Notes: generated by a model from the letters alone, not told the origin. Numbered from the stretch's first letter, positions 17,387-27,272 are shown. The stretch is DNA of 64,000 nt from Pseudomonadota bacterium (GCA_023419375.1 JAEZYD010000030.1:36255-100254), one strand, 5' to 3'. Program-made: numbers and translations.

Positions 17387-18235
17387 TTAGCCGCTCTTGA
17401 GCCGTTCTTCCATTTCGGCAAACGAAGGACGGAAGGGGTAGGGTATGGCCCTGCGCCCATATTCCACGGCGATCAGCGGCGTTGATCCGCGAATGGCGGC
17501 AGCCACGGCTTCCTTGATGGCGTTAAAATAAAAATGTTCTTCGGCCACGTAGTTTTCAAGCTTTGCGCCCATGGGGCCAAAGAGGCCATAACAGGCAAGA
17601 ATACCAAAAAACGTGCCGACAAGCGCTGCCGCGATGTAGTGACCAAGAACTTCCGGCGGTTCATTGATCTTGCCCATAGCCAAAACCACGCCCAGAACGC
17701 AGGCCACAATACCCATGCCCGGCAGTGATTCGGCCATGTGCGCCACTGCGTGGGCAGGCAAAATACCTTCTTCGCGCATGGTTTCGATATCCACATCCAT
17801 GAGGCTGTCGATATCTGCGGGGTCGCCGGTGGTCAGGTACACGCGCAGCGTGTCGCCCACAAAGTTCACCAGCACGGCATCTTTGGAAATATTGGGATAT
17901 TTGCTGAAAATCGGGCTGGATTCGGGTTTTTCAACGTCGCTTTCAATACTGATCACGCCCTCGCGGTGCATTTTGGAAAAGAGCGCGTACAGTAGGGCAA
18001 GGGTCTCAAGGTAGTGATTTTTGCTGGAACCAGGGTCGGCAAACAGGTGTTTGAGGCTTTTGACAACCAGGCCAAAGGTGTACTTGGTCTGCGAACCAAA
18101 AAAAGCTCCAAGGCCGCAACCCAGAATAATGATGAACTCGGCGGGCTGAAAAAGAACGCCCCATTCGCCATGGGCCATGGTGTAGCCCGTGCCGACTGAA
18201 GCCGCAACAATGACCAGTCCTATAAGTAAGTACAT
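17387..18235 (-). CDS. motA: Flagellar motor stator protein MotA
   Basis: A 282-residue inner-membrane protein with four hydrophobic segments. MYLLIGLVIVAASVGTGYTMAHGEW and FIIILGCGLGAFFGSQ are the first two, a cytoplasmic loop with charged residues (MHREGVISIE) follows, and ESLPGMGIVACVLGVVLAMG plus GTFFGILACYGLFGPMG are the last two, with Pro residues typical of the MotA channel. With MotB it forms the proton-driven stator of the flagellar motor. A sigma-28-type promoter lies upstream at 18369-18395, leaving a leader of about 130 bases. Confidence 0.95.
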   Translation of the reverse strand: MYLLIGLVIVAASVGTGYTMAHGEWGVLFQPAEFIIILGCGLGAFFGSQTKYTFGLVVKSLKHLFADPGSSKNHYLETLALLYALFSKMHREGVISIESDVEKPESSPIFSKYPNISKDAVLVNFVGDTLRVYLTTGDPADIDSLMDVDIETMREEGILPAHAVAHMAESLPGMGIVACVLGVVLAMGKINEPPEVLGHYIAAALVGTFFGILACYGLFGPMGAKLENYVAEEHFYFNAIKEAVAAAIRGSTPLIAVEYGRRAIPYPFRPSFAEMEERLKSG

Positions 18236-18368
18236 ACTGCCGCCTGTTCGCTCTATGGCTTGCCGGAAAAAAAACCGGTAAAGCTCGTGTATGGCCCGGC
18301 TGGCGGAATTTTGACCACTCCGCTCTCCAATCGCGCCTTTAACAGCGCGTTCAGGCCTTCTTTAATGC

Positions 18369-18395
18369 TTAACGCCCGTCATGCTAATAGCTTTA
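18369..18395 (-). promoter_or_regulatory. Sigma-28 (FliA) type promoter for motA
   Basis: On the minus strand TAAAGCTA is followed by GGCGTTAA with exactly 15 bases between TAAA and the -10 box. The consensus is TAAAGTTT-N11-GCCGATAA; each half matches 6 of 8. The -10 ends about 133 bases before the motA ATG. Confidence 0.55.
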
Positions 18396-18410
18396 GCCCA
18401 TGACGCCGAA

Positions 18411-18463
18411 AAGGCAAGCCCCGGCAAAAATACCTTCACCCGTGAGCAGGGGCTGTTTGCCTT
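18411..18463 (-). terminator. Terminator-like hairpin after the AsmA gene
   Basis: On the minus strand AAGGCAA-ACA-GCCCC pairs with GGGGC-TTGCCTT (18411-18422 with 18449-18463, a 3-base bulge) and is followed by TTTTCGG. It lies 50 bases after the stop of the AsmA-family gene and immediately before the motA promoter, insulating the two units. Confidence 0.55.
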
Positions 18464-18511
18464 GCCGTTCGGGCCTTGCATGTGTTTTTGCCCGGGCCGC
18501 AGCCATGCTCG

Positions 18512-20554
18512 TCAGCGGCCCAGAATACCACGAACCAACCCTTCCGCGCCCTTTGCCGCGCCCTTGGTGTTGCTTCCGGCATCCTTACCCGTTTTCAGCA
18601 ATGCGCCCGGCAGATTTTTTGCCATATCAAGGGCAAAACGCGGGTCAACACCATACGAAATGTCACTCAAAGGCCCCTTGGCCGTCACAGGAATCGTCAG
18701 CCCCATGGTTTTGATGTCCAGGGCGGCGTCCATATACTGTTTGGGCAGACTGATGCGCGCCTTGCCCGCAGCGTTGAGGGTGGCGGAGGTAACGGTGATG
18801 GGACTTGCGTTGATTTCGCCATCGCGGGCGGTAAAGGGCGCGCGGGCCAGATCAAAGCGGTCGGGCAGCGGCCCCCCCTTGCCGGTGAGCGCGGGGATAC
18901 TCTTGGAAAGCTCCGCCATGGCCGGAACATGCAGGCGGCGTATCTCAAGCAGCCCGCGCCCGCCAAGACTCTGGCGAATATCGCTGGCGTCCGCGCACTT
19001 CATGGTTATATCCGCATCCAGCGAGGCCTGCCCGTCGGCCAGCCGACCCTTTCCAAGGGCAACCAGCAGTGGGCCAACCTCCACGTCGGCGGCTTGCGCC
19101 TTGAGAGCGCAAGTTTCAGTCGCCATATCCATGGAGCCGGTGGACTTGATAAGCCCGCCGCTGCCAAGGCTGGCGGTCAGGGAGGTCAGGGCGTAGCGTC
19201 CTTTTTCTCCCTTGATGGCCAGCGCAATGTCTTTTACCTGCAATCCGCCCTTGGTAATGCCCGCCACTTTGGCGCGGATGTCCAGCCCCGGCATGCGCCG
19301 TGCCGCTTCCGCATCCGGCTTGGCGCGTTTGTTGCCAGCGGCTGCGCCGTCGTGCCCCGCGGGCTTGGTTTCCGTAGCATTTTTGCCGGATTCTGCCTGG
19401 GGCAGATAGGGATCAAGATTGAGCATGCCGGTCTGCACGTCAGCAGTCACGAGCATGGGGGCGTTTTCTGGCAGGTCAAGGCGCAGACCGCCGCGCAGGG
19501 AAAGATCGTCGAGTTGCAGGAGCATCTGGCTGAGGTTCAGGGCATTGGCGGCATAGCGTACCATTGTTCTGAAGCGCAGATCGTCCTTGGCTGGGGGAGT
19601 CGCCAGTTTGTGGCCTGCCAGCGCGGCAAGTTTGTGGGGCGAGCCTTCCATCTCAAGAGCGCCGTTGAACGCCATGGGGGCCAGCCCGCCTTCGCCGGAT
19701 GCGCTCACCCGCGCCTGGGGCGTGTTGAGCAAGGCCTTGCTCAACTGGAGGTGCAGATCGCTCAGCCGCAACGACCCTTCACAGGTAAATTGCAAAGGCC
19801 CGGCTTCCTTGGGCAGTGCTCCGGTGAGCGGGGTGACTGTCAGCGCGGTCTGACGGAAAAGCAGCTGAGGCGGCGCGTAGCGCAGGCGGGAAGAAAATGC
19901 CAGCGTACCAGAGATGCTGTTTGCACCAGGCGTGGCGGCGGGGACAGCAGACTCGGCGGCGCTGTCGCCAAAAATAAAGGCAAAGTCGCACTGCACCACG
20001 GCTTCTTGCCCGGTGCGCAGATTCTCTACAGAAAAGTTTACATCATCAACGCGCAGTGTTTTACCGTTTGCGCTTGTGTAGGTCACAACACCCTGACGCA
20101 GCACAAGGCGTTTCAGCTCAATGGGAAGGGCTGGCGGGGTCGAAGCGGCGGGCTTGGTTTCAGCGGCTGGCTTTTCCGCGTCGGGCTTGGCAGCGGCAAC
20201 AGCCTTGCCTTCGCGGACTTCAATCATGGGGCTGTTCAGCCGTACCTCACGCACGACAACATTGCCCGTAAGCAGGGGGCTCAGCTCCAGTTGGGCCATG
20301 CCGCTTTTGACGGAGATGACCACGCCCTGCCCATCGCTGGCGCTGCCCCAGTGCGCCTGTCCAAAGTTGACGCCGGGGGGAAAAAAGGAAATTCCGGGCG
20401 GGCTGTCAAACGTCAAAGGCTGCCCGGTGGCTTTGGCCGTGGCATCGGCTATCTGCCGCACCACAAAGCCAGCGTCTACCCTGCTGAGCAGAACAGCCGC
20501 AGCCACTGCCAGAACAGTGGCGCTACCCAGAATCCATAAAAATACACGCTTCAT
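18512..20554 (-). CDS. AsmA-family protein
   Basis: A 680-residue protein with an N-terminal membrane anchor (VFLWILGSATVLAVAAAVLLS, residues about 4-24) and a long periplasmic part. The opening RVDAGFVVRQIADATAKATGQ and DSPPGISFFPPGVNFG matches the AsmA N-terminal signature, and the body repeats beta-rich AsmA/TamB-like segments ending in ISYGVDPRFALDMA. AsmA-like proteins are large bridge-like proteins linked to envelope lipid homeostasis; the cargo is inferred. An Ala/Lys/Pro-rich linker sits around residues 128-153. ATG 20554 follows GCGGAG; the frame upstream to 20869 overlaps the divergent cobQ promoter and is rejected. Confidence 0.85.
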   Translation of the reverse strand: MKRVFLWILGSATVLAVAAAVLLSRVDAGFVVRQIADATAKATGQPLTFDSPPGISFFPPGVNFGQAHWGSASDGQGVVISVKSGMAQLELSPLLTGNVVVREVRLNSPMIEVREGKAVAAAKPDAEKPAAETKPAASTPPALPIELKRLVLRQGVVTYTSANGKTLRVDDVNFSVENLRTGQEAVVQCDFAFIFGDSAAESAVPAATPGANSISGTLAFSSRLRYAPPQLLFRQTALTVTPLTGALPKEAGPLQFTCEGSLRLSDLHLQLSKALLNTPQARVSASGEGGLAPMAFNGALEMEGSPHKLAALAGHKLATPPAKDDLRFRTMVRYAANALNLSQMLLQLDDLSLRGGLRLDLPENAPMLVTADVQTGMLNLDPYLPQAESGKNATETKPAGHDGAAAGNKRAKPDAEAARRMPGLDIRAKVAGITKGGLQVKDIALAIKGEKGRYALTSLTASLGSGGLIKSTGSMDMATETCALKAQAADVEVGPLLVALGKGRLADGQASLDADITMKCADASDIRQSLGGRGLLEIRRLHVPAMAELSKSIPALTGKGGPLPDRFDLARAPFTARDGEINASPITVTSATLNAAGKARISLPKQYMDAALDIKTMGLTIPVTAKGPLSDISYGVDPRFALDMAKNLPGALLKTGKDAGSNTKGAAKGAEGLVRGILGR

Positions 20555-20737
20555 TGAAACTCCGCAGGTATTTGCGGCCCTGGCGGCCGCGTAAACCGCC
20601 GTGCCCCTCAGGGCTGCGGCGGGTATTTGTATGACCACCATCTCCTTTATACGAAAAGCTGGCAAGCAGTGCAAGGCGAAGAACACACAGTGCAGCGTGG
20701 CAGCTCTGCACCTTGGGGGACTGCACGGGCGCATCGG

Positions 20738-20766
20738 TTGCGGTAGTTTCCCGCAATCCATATATT
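20738..20766 (+). promoter_or_regulatory. Possible cobQ promoter with inverted repeat
   Basis: TTGCGG (20738-20743), a 17-base spacer and TATATT (20761-20766). The -35 matches 3 of 6, the -10 matches 5 of 6. TTGCGG-N7-CCGCAA (20738-20756) is an inverted repeat across the -35 and spacer and could be an operator. Confidence 0.35.
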
Positions 20767-20835
20767 GCCGGAAAGATATTATAAAAGACACAGCACAGAA
20801 CGGACATTGCCGCAGGGCAGGGAGGATTACCGCGC

Positions 20836-22470
20836 ATGGCGGCCAGATCGGTTCACACAGCACAATCACGGCCGGGGCGCACTTTGCCTCCGGCTCTCAT
20901 GATTCAGGGAACATGCTCAAACGCGGGCAAGAGTCTGATTACTGCGGCCGTCTGCCGTCTGCTGGCGCGCAGGGGGCTGCGGGTTGCGCCCTTCAAGGCG
21001 CAGAACATGGCGCTCAATTCCTTTGTAACCAGCGACGGCAAGGAAATGGGTCGCGCTCAGGTCTTGCAGGCCGCCGCCTGCGGCCTCGCGCCAGACGTGC
21101 GCATGAACCCGGTGCTGCTCAAGCCCACATCCAACGTGGGCTCTCAGGTTATTGTGCTGGGCGAAGCCGTGGGGCACATGCGCGTGGGCGAGTATCTCGC
21201 CTATAAACCGGAAGCCTGGAAGGCCGTGCGCCGTGCCTACCGCAGCCTGGCCGCAGAAATGGATGTCATGGTGCTTGAAGGGGCGGGCAGCCCGGCGGAA
21301 ATCAACCTCAAGGCGCACGACATCGTAAATATGCGCATGGCCCGCTATGCCGGGGCGCACGTGGCCCTGGTGGCGGACATTGACCGTGGGGGGGCCTTTG
21401 CGGCCCTGGCGGGCACCATGTCCCTGCTCACCCGCGCGGAAAGAGGGCGGGTAGGGGGCTTTATTCTCAACAAGTTCCGGGGTGACGCCAGCCTGCTGGA
21501 TCCCGCCCTGACCATGCTCCAGAAGCGCACGGGCAAGCCCTTTTGGGGTGTGGTGCCCATGCTGGAAAATCTGCGCCTGCCCGAAGAGGATTCCGTAAGC
21601 TTCAAGGAGGGGCTGACCCCTGGCCTGCGCATGGGGCAAACCTCTGGTGGCCCCGGCCTGCTGGATATTGTGGTGCCCGATCTGCCGCATTTGAGCAATG
21701 CCACGGATCTTGACGCCCTGCGGGACGAGCCGGGGGTGCAGCTGCGCATTGTGCGCCACGCCGATCAGTGGGGCGCGCCGCATGTGGTCATTCTGCCGGG
21801 CAGCCGCAATACAGTGGCTGATCTGCGCTTTTTGCGGCGCACCGGGCTTGCCGGGCTGGTACAGGAGTTTGCCCGCCAGTGCCTGGAGCGGAGCACTGGC
21901 GCACTGGTGGGCATCTGCGGGGGATTGCAGATGCTTGGAGCCGAAATAGCCGACCCTCTGCTGATTGAAGAAGGCGGATGCGAGCCGGGGCTTGGGCTGC
22001 TGCCCCTCAGTACAAGGCTGCTGGCAGCCAAGCGCCTGTGCCGCGCCGCTGGATGGGCGGATGCCTGTGTGACCGGGGCAGAACGCCAGGCCGTGACAGG
22101 CTATGAAATCCATCACGGCGAGACTTCCTCCTTGCACGGAGAATTGCCGGGTATGGCTGATAAATCAGCTGCGGGCGATGCCGCGTCTGCCGTCATGCGG
22201 GTCGTGATGAACGACTCCGAGGGCCAGCCCCTGGGCTGGGGGCGGTGCGATGCGCGGGGGTGCGCCCGCGTATGGGGCAGTTATCTGCACGGCCTTTTTG
22301 ACGAGGATGCCTTTCGCCATGCATTTTTGCGCCGTCTGCGGCACGAGGCGGGTTTGCCGACCGCGCCGGAAACCGCCTACAGCCTCGGCCCCGAGCTGGA
22401 CAGGCTGGCCGACGCCGTGGAAGCAGCGCTGGACATGCCAGCCATACTCAACCTGCTGCACCTGGCGTGA
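20836..22470 (+). CDS. cobQ: Cobyric acid synthase
   Basis: A 544-residue amidotransferase that amidates four carboxyl groups of adenosyl-cobyrinic acid a,c-diamide in cobalamin synthesis. The N-terminal synthetase part shows [25 protein letters not shown], the P-loop-like nucleotide site, and [23 protein letters not shown], highly specific to CobQ/CbiP. The C-terminal glutaminase domain carries the nucleophilic Cys in [10 protein letters not shown] and the His in [13 protein letters not shown] lies 10 bases upstream of the ATG. Sulfate reducers use corrinoids in several methyl-transfer enzymes. The next gene converges with only 10 bases between stops. Confidence 0.96.
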   Translation: MAARSVHTAQSRPGRTLPPALMIQGTCSNAGKSLITAAVCRLLARRGLRVAPFKAQNMALNSFVTSDGKEMGRAQVLQAAACGLAPDVRMNPVLLKPTSNVGSQVIVLGEAVGHMRVGEYLAYKPEAWKAVRRAYRSLAAEMDVMVLEGAGSPAEINLKAHDIVNMRMARYAGAHVALVADIDRGGAFAALAGTMSLLTRAERGRVGGFILNKFRGDASLLDPALTMLQKRTGKPFWGVVPMLENLRLPEEDSVSFKEGLTPGLRMGQTSGGPGLLDIVVPDLPHLSNATDLDALRDEPGVQLRIVRHADQWGAPHVVILPGSRNTVADLRFLRRTGLAGLVQEFARQCLERSTGALVGICGGLQMLGAEIADPLLIEEGGCEPGLGLLPLSTRLLAAKRLCRAAGWADACVTGAERQAVTGYEIHHGETSSLHGELPGMADKSAAGDAASAVMRVVMNDSEGQPLGWGRCDARGCARVWGSYLHGLFDEDAFRHAFLRRLRHEAGLPTAPETAYSLGPELDRLADAVEAALDMPAILNLLHLA

Positions 22471-22480
22471 GCGGAAAAAA

Positions 22481-23416
22481 TCATACTGTCGGTTTTTGAG
22501 ACAGAGCGCTCCGGCGTATTCCCCTCCATTGGCTCAGCAGTACGCCAAGCACGATAAGCAAGGCCCCGCCATACTGCGCGGGAGGAAGCTTCTCGCCCAG
22601 CAGGGCGACGCCGAAGAGCAGGGCGAAAACGGGAATAAGGTTTGTGTAGGCGGCGGCGCGACCAGCAGAAAGGCGTTTAACGCCAAAATTGTACAGACCG
22701 TACCCCGCAAAGGTCACAATGCCGCCCAGATAGAACACGCAGGCCCAGGGAACCCATGCGGGAAAATCCCTGCCAAGGCTGATGAGCGTGTCTGATTCCG
22801 GCACCACAAGAGCCAGCAGACAAAAAAAGATCATGCCCACAAAGGCCTGGACAGCCGTGATGCACAGGGCGCTGTATACGGTTGAAAGATGGCGGGCCAG
22901 CACGGTATAGCCGGCGGCGCAGCACATGGCGATACCCTCAAGAATGTTGCCCAGCAAAGGATTGGCGGCTTTTTCATCCGGCACGGCGGCAAGGGTGAGC
23001 CACGTGACGCCGCAAACAGCCAGCAAAAAGCCCAGCCACATGCGCAGGCCCGCGTGTTCGCGCAGGGCTACAAAGGCTACTGCCGCCACCAGCAGGGGCA
23101 ACAGGGATGTTATCATGCCCGCCTGCGAGGCCGTTGTCAGGCGCAGCGCGTTGGTTTCAAACAGAAAAAAGAGGCAGGGCTCGCACAGGGCCATAAGCGC
23201 CAGTGTTCCCAGATTGCCGTGTTCCTTGAGTTCGCGCCAGAGGCGCGGCCACAGGGGCAAAAAAACAATGCAGGCCACAAGCATGCGCCCGGCCATGGTT
23301 TGCAGGGGGGTCAGGGCGGTCAGGGCGATGCGCAGCACTACAAAGGTGGAGCCCCAAAAGGCCATGGCTGTCAGCAAAGCCGCGTGAGGCAATAAATTCC
23401 GGGCGGTGGGGGACAT
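22481..23416 (-). CDS. DMT-superfamily (EamA) transporter
   Basis: A 311-residue protein with ten predicted membrane helices arranged as two EamA repeats. The first opens LLTAMAFWGSTFVVLRIAL, the second CAAGYTVLARHLSTVYSA, and the end has the typical LIPVFALLFGVALLGEKLPPAQYGGALLIVLGV pattern. Family members export amino acids, nucleosides or drugs; the substrate is unknown here. The longer frame begins at a TTG at 23542 without support; ATG 23416 is preferred although its ribosome binding site (GGAG) is 17 bases away, so the exact start is uncertain. Confidence 0.85.
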   Translation of the reverse strand: MSPTARNLLPHAALLTAMAFWGSTFVVLRIALTALTPLQTMAGRMLVACIVFLPLWPRLWRELKEHGNLGTLALMALCEPCLFFLFETNALRLTTASQAGMITSLLPLLVAAVAFVALREHAGLRMWLGFLLAVCGVTWLTLAAVPDEKAANPLLGNILEGIAMCCAAGYTVLARHLSTVYSALCITAVQAFVGMIFFCLLALVVPESDTLISLGRDFPAWVPWACVFYLGGIVTFAGYGLYNFGVKRLSAGRAAAYTNLIPVFALLFGVALLGEKLPPAQYGGALLIVLGVLLSQWRGIRRSALSQKPTV

Positions 23417-23585
23417 GAGGGTTTTCAGTTTCTCCAGAATGGTCGCAGATGATTTTTGCGGCAGCCTATGGTAAGAATGCCAATACTTCAAGGTATGAGG
23501 CCATCCGGCAGTCGCGCGGGGGTGCCTGCCTGTCCGGTTCAAGCTTGACTAAAGGCACTGTCCGCTGCCTGCGGGAGCAAGAAGC

Positions 23586-26417
23586 ATGAGCATCAGAACC
23601 ATCATCAAAACTTCCAATCTCGCGCAGTTGCTGCTTCTTTTGCTGCTTGGGCTTTGCCTGGTATCTCTGGGGCGTGGCCTGAATGAGGGCCGCAGGGTAC
23701 TCGAAAACTACTACAGGTTCGATTCTCTTCTGGTGGATGTGGAAACCAATACCCGCCAGAGTTACGAAGAAGCTCATGCCTTTATTTTTACGGGTAATCC
23801 CGAGCGTTATGCCAAGTGGCAGATGCTGAATCAGGACCGCGTCCACGCGACGCAGGACGCCGCCGGGCACGAGGGAACCTTTGAACATATTGCCCGCACT
23901 CTCAATGTGACGGGAGGCCTGCAAGGGCAGGTTCAGGCGCTTCTTGCCCAGCGCAGGCACCTCGACAATCTGCTTGATACCGCCGTGAACATGGCTGTGG
24001 GCAATAGCGGGCCGCCCCTGTGGGACAGGGACGGGCTTGATCTGAAGGGCGCGCAGAGCTGGGTGGACAGGGTCAATCTGGACAGTGAGGCGCAGCAGGT
24101 TCTTTTCAGCGCGCAGGCCCTGCGCGAGGTGCAGTACCGCAGCTTTCTGGAGCAGGTGAGCAGGCAGGAGTCGCCGCTTGCCCAGATGGTCTGGGCCATG
24201 TTTTTTGCCTTGCTGGCCCTGGGGGCCAGCGCGGTTGCCAATATTTATATCTTTCAGAAGCGGGTCGCCATGCCGCTGGGCGAGGTCAGCCAGTATGCGG
24301 AAGGCGTGGCGGCGGGCGAGGATCCCGAACCCCTGAAGCTCAAATACCGGGACGAACTGGCCGTCATGTTCGCCTCCCTGCAACGCATGAAGGGAACGCT
24401 GTTTTCCCGTATCCGCGAACTGAAAGAGGCCGAAAGGCGTGCCCGCAAAAGCAAGCAGCAGGCCGTACTTGCCCGTGCGCAGGCCTTGTCGTCATTGGAA
24501 CTCGCCCAAAGGGCCTCACACGTGCAGGAAGATTTTTTGCGCCGTATGAGCCACGAAATCCGCACCCCCCTCAATGCCATCATCGGCATGAGTTATCTGA
24601 GCCTGCAAGCGGGCCTCAGTGGCGTGCAGCGCGACTACCTTTCCCAGATCAACAAATCGGGCAGCCTGCTGCTGGACATGGTCAACAGGATTCTTGATTT
24701 TTCGAGTGCCAATGAGGGCTTGTTGCGCCGCGAAAATCGGGCATTTCAGGTGCCCCGCCTGCTGGAGCTGTTGCGGCAGAGCGTGGCGGGCAGCGCTCTC
24801 GAAAAACAGCTGGAACTGATTTTTACGCTGGATCCGGCTGTGCCGGTGGTTGTGGAAGGTGATGAGCGGCATCTGGAAGAGGTGTTGCGCATCCTGCTGG
24901 AGAATGCTGTCAAGTACACCCCCACGGGCTCCGTGGAGTGCAGTGTGCAGCTTGCCCACAGCGACCAGGAAGATGGCGGATGCCGTCTGCTCTTTGTGGT
25001 GGCCGACAGCGGCCCCGGTATGGATGCTGTTCTTAAGGACAAGCTTTTTGAACCCTTTGCCCTTGGCGATGAATCGCTGACGCGGTCAAACAGCGGCCTT
25101 GGCCTTGGGCTTGCGCTGGCGCGGCAACTGGTCAATCTCATGGGTGGCGAGCTTTCTGTGGCAAGCGCACCCGGCAAGGGGAGCCGTTTTTTCTTTGAAT
25201 TGCCCTTCGGCTGGGTGCAACAGAACGAATCCATTACGGAAGCCGCCTCCGCGCAGGAAGAAGCCGCCGCTGTCGTGGACAGTGCCCTTGGCGTTGCGAC
25301 CACGTCGCACCGCACAGTGCTTGTGGTGGAAGATAACGATATCAACGCCCAGATCGCCAGCGAGCTGCTGAGCCAGGCCGGGCTTGACGTGCGTGTGGCC
25401 TCCAACGGTCTTGCGGCTGTTGAGGAGGTACGCGGCGGCGGCGTTGACCTTGTGCTCATGGATGTGCAGATGCCCGTTATGGACGGGCTTCAAGCCACCA
25501 TGCGCATTCGCGCGCTGGGTTTTTCACCTGCGGATCTGCCCATTCTCGCCATGACAGCCCATGCCGATGCCTCTTCCCGTCTGGAAGGCAAGAGCGTGGG
25601 CATGAACGACTATCTCACCAAGCCGGTTGATCCTGCCGCCCTGTATGCCGCCCTTGAAATGTGGCTGCCGGGCGGATTGCAGTCCAACCCGCTGACCGCG
25701 GATGCTGACCCGGATGACTTTTCTGACGCCGCAGACGTGGAAAACCGCGTTCAGGAGGACGAGGAGCGGCATTCGCTGGACGTTATGCGCGATCCTGCCC
25801 AAGCCTCTTCAGTTCCGGAGGGGCAGGCGGTCAATGTGGAGGCTGGCCTTGCAACCGTAGGCGGCAACCGCGAATTGTACAGGGAACTGCTGCTGCGTTT
25901 TGTGGACCACTACGGCGAAAGCGCCAGGGAACTGCGCGGCCTGCTTGCCTGCGGCGATCTGCGCGGCGCGGCCCGTCTGGCGCATACGGTAAAGGGCGTT
26001 GCCGCCAACCTTGGCGTGGAGCGGGTATGTCGCCTCACGCGGCACATGGAAAACTCCTTGCCCCTTATTCCGCCGAGTGAAGAACTGATGGACGAGTTTG
26101 AAGCGTGCATGAACGAGGTGCTGCTGCGCGTGCGCTGTCTTGAAGGTGATGGGAGCATGGCCACGGCAGGCACCATGCACCTTGAAGGTGAACACCGGGA
26201 CAACCTGTTGGCCCTGCTCGCCGAGCTGCCCGAACTGATGGAAACGGACTGGGGCAATGCGGAAAGCGCCCTTGAACGGTTTATGCCTCTTGTGAACGGT
26301 ACCCCCTACGCAGAAGACCTGACCGCCATCCTTGCCTCGGTAAAAGACTTTGACAATGCGGCCCTCCAGGGGCAGGCGGCAGCCCTGCAACGGCGTCTGC
26401 GCGGAGAAAATCTGTGA
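23586..26417 (+). CDS. Hybrid sensor histidine kinase with receiver and Hpt domains
   Basis: A 943-residue phosphorelay protein. A membrane helix at about residues 11-31 is followed by a periplasmic sensory region to about 198, a second helix to about 225, HAMP, and a coiled-coil region. The HisKA motif MSHEIRTPLNAIIG places the phospho-His at 323. HATPase follows, with N-box LLENAVKYTP, DSGPGM and GLGLGLALARQL. A receiver domain has its phospho-Asp at 626 (LVLMDVQMPVMDG) and the switch Lys in DYLTKPVD. The C-terminal Hpt has its His at 800 (AHTVKGVAANLG). All relay residues are intact. The signal and output regulator are unknown. Its stop overlaps the GT8 gene start by 4 bases (GTGA). Confidence 0.95.
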   Translation: MSIRTIIKTSNLAQLLLLLLLGLCLVSLGRGLNEGRRVLENYYRFDSLLVDVETNTRQSYEEAHAFIFTGNPERYAKWQMLNQDRVHATQDAAGHEGTFEHIARTLNVTGGLQGQVQALLAQRRHLDNLLDTAVNMAVGNSGPPLWDRDGLDLKGAQSWVDRVNLDSEAQQVLFSAQALREVQYRSFLEQVSRQESPLAQMVWAMFFALLALGASAVANIYIFQKRVAMPLGEVSQYAEGVAAGEDPEPLKLKYRDELAVMFASLQRMKGTLFSRIRELKEAERRARKSKQQAVLARAQALSSLELAQRASHVQEDFLRRMSHEIRTPLNAIIGMSYLSLQAGLSGVQRDYLSQINKSGSLLLDMVNRILDFSSANEGLLRRENRAFQVPRLLELLRQSVAGSALEKQLELIFTLDPAVPVVVEGDERHLEEVLRILLENAVKYTPTGSVECSVQLAHSDQEDGGCRLLFVVADSGPGMDAVLKDKLFEPFALGDESLTRSNSGLGLGLALARQLVNLMGGELSVASAPGKGSRFFFELPFGWVQQNESITEAASAQEEAAAVVDSALGVATTSHRTVLVVEDNDINAQIASELLSQAGLDVRVASNGLAAVEEVRGGGVDLVLMDVQMPVMDGLQATMRIRALGFSPADLPILAMTAHADASSRLEGKSVGMNDYLTKPVDPAALYAALEMWLPGGLQSNPLTADADPDDFSDAADVENRVQEDEERHSLDVMRDPAQASSVPEGQAVNVEAGLATVGGNRELYRELLLRFVDHYGESARELRGLLACGDLRGAARLAHTVKGVAANLGVERVCRLTRHMENSLPLIPPSEELMDEFEACMNEVLLRVRCLEGDGSMATAGTMHLEGEHRDNLLALLAELPELMETDWGNAESALERFMPLVNGTPYAEDLTAILASVKDFDNAALQGQAAALQRRLRGENL

Positions 26418-27238
26418 AGACCGTTTTCTGCCTTGACGACAAGATCACGTATCTGACCCTGCTCAAGGTGGCGGTGCGCTCGTTGCGCGCAGTGCAGGGC
26501 AAGGACGCCCCCTGCCTCTGCATCTACGCAGGGGAGGATCCGGCCTTGCTGGCAGAACTCGCGGCGGAAAACATACCTGTTGCGCGCTATACGCCGTGTC
26601 TTGACCCAAGCGGTTTCACGCCTCTGGGGCAGGCCTGCGCCGGATGCTTTCTCAAGCTTGAGCTGGCTCTTGTGCCCGAGCTTGCCCAGGACGACCGCGT
26701 GCTTTACTGTGATACGGATGTGCTTTTTTATCGCCCTCTGGACGAACTTTTTGCGCAGCATCCGGCCTATGTGGGCATGGCAAGGGAATACACCGCCCCA
26801 TTTTATCACCAGCACCAGCAGCTTTTTTATGAATTCAGGGGCGAACGGTACACCGTTCCCATGCCTTTTCCCATCTGGACATATTCCAGCGGGGTGGCTC
26901 TGTTCAATCTGGAGCGGCTGCGCAAGCGTGACCTCATAGGGCACTTCATGGCTTTTTGCCGGGAAAATGAATCGCGCATCGGCAACCTTGATCAGTCGCT
27001 GGTGAATTATTTTTTTGGCAAGCGCATTACGCGGCTGGATGACTGCTGGAACAGCCCTCCCTATAGAGAGGAGTGCAGGGATGAAGCGCGGATTGTGCAT
27101 TTTCACGGCCCCAAGCCGTGGGAATATAACCGAACCAACCTCACTGACCTGTGCATCAATCACTATGACTACATGCGGGGAATCTGGATGGAATACCTGA
27201 ATCCCCGGGAGCGAGCGCTGGTGGAAAGCTGGGCCTAA
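26414..27238 (+). CDS. Glycosyltransferase family 8-like enzyme
   Basis: A 274-residue protein with a GT-A fold. A DxD metal/nucleotide-sugar motif lies at residues 100-102 (LYCDTDVLFY). Further landmarks are TYSSGVALFNLERLR, NLDQSLVNYFF and IVHFHGPKPWEY, all typical of GT8 retaining transferases such as LPS glucosyl- and galactosyltransferases. The acceptor is unknown. The GTG start overlaps the TGA of the upstream sensor kinase, implying translational coupling, which is an unusual partner for a glycosyltransferase. A cheW gene with its own promoter follows. Confidence 0.82.
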   Translation: MKTVFCLDDKITYLTLLKVAVRSLRAVQGKDAPCLCIYAGEDPALLAELAAENIPVARYTPCLDPSGFTPLGQACAGCFLKLELALVPELAQDDRVLYCDTDVLFYRPLDELFAQHPAYVGMAREYTAPFYHQHQQLFYEFRGERYTVPMPFPIWTYSSGVALFNLERLRKRDLIGHFMAFCRENESRIGNLDQSLVNYFFGKRITRLDDCWNSPPYREECRDEARIVHFHGPKPWEYNRTNLTDLCINHYDYMRGIWMEYLNPRERALVESWA

Positions 27239-27272
27239 CCCGGCTCGAAAGGATTGTTTTTGTCACACACTC

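Noticed and set aside
18476..20539. A 687-residue plus-strand frame
   Set aside because: Antisense to the AsmA-family gene with biased composition and no recognisable domain.
20555..20835. Cobalamin riboswitch before cobQ
   Set aside because: No B12-box-like conserved sequence was seen, and only 69 bases separate the promoter-like -10 from the start.
20917..22137. A 406-residue minus-strand frame
   Set aside because: Antisense to cobQ; rich in His and Gln, with no motif.
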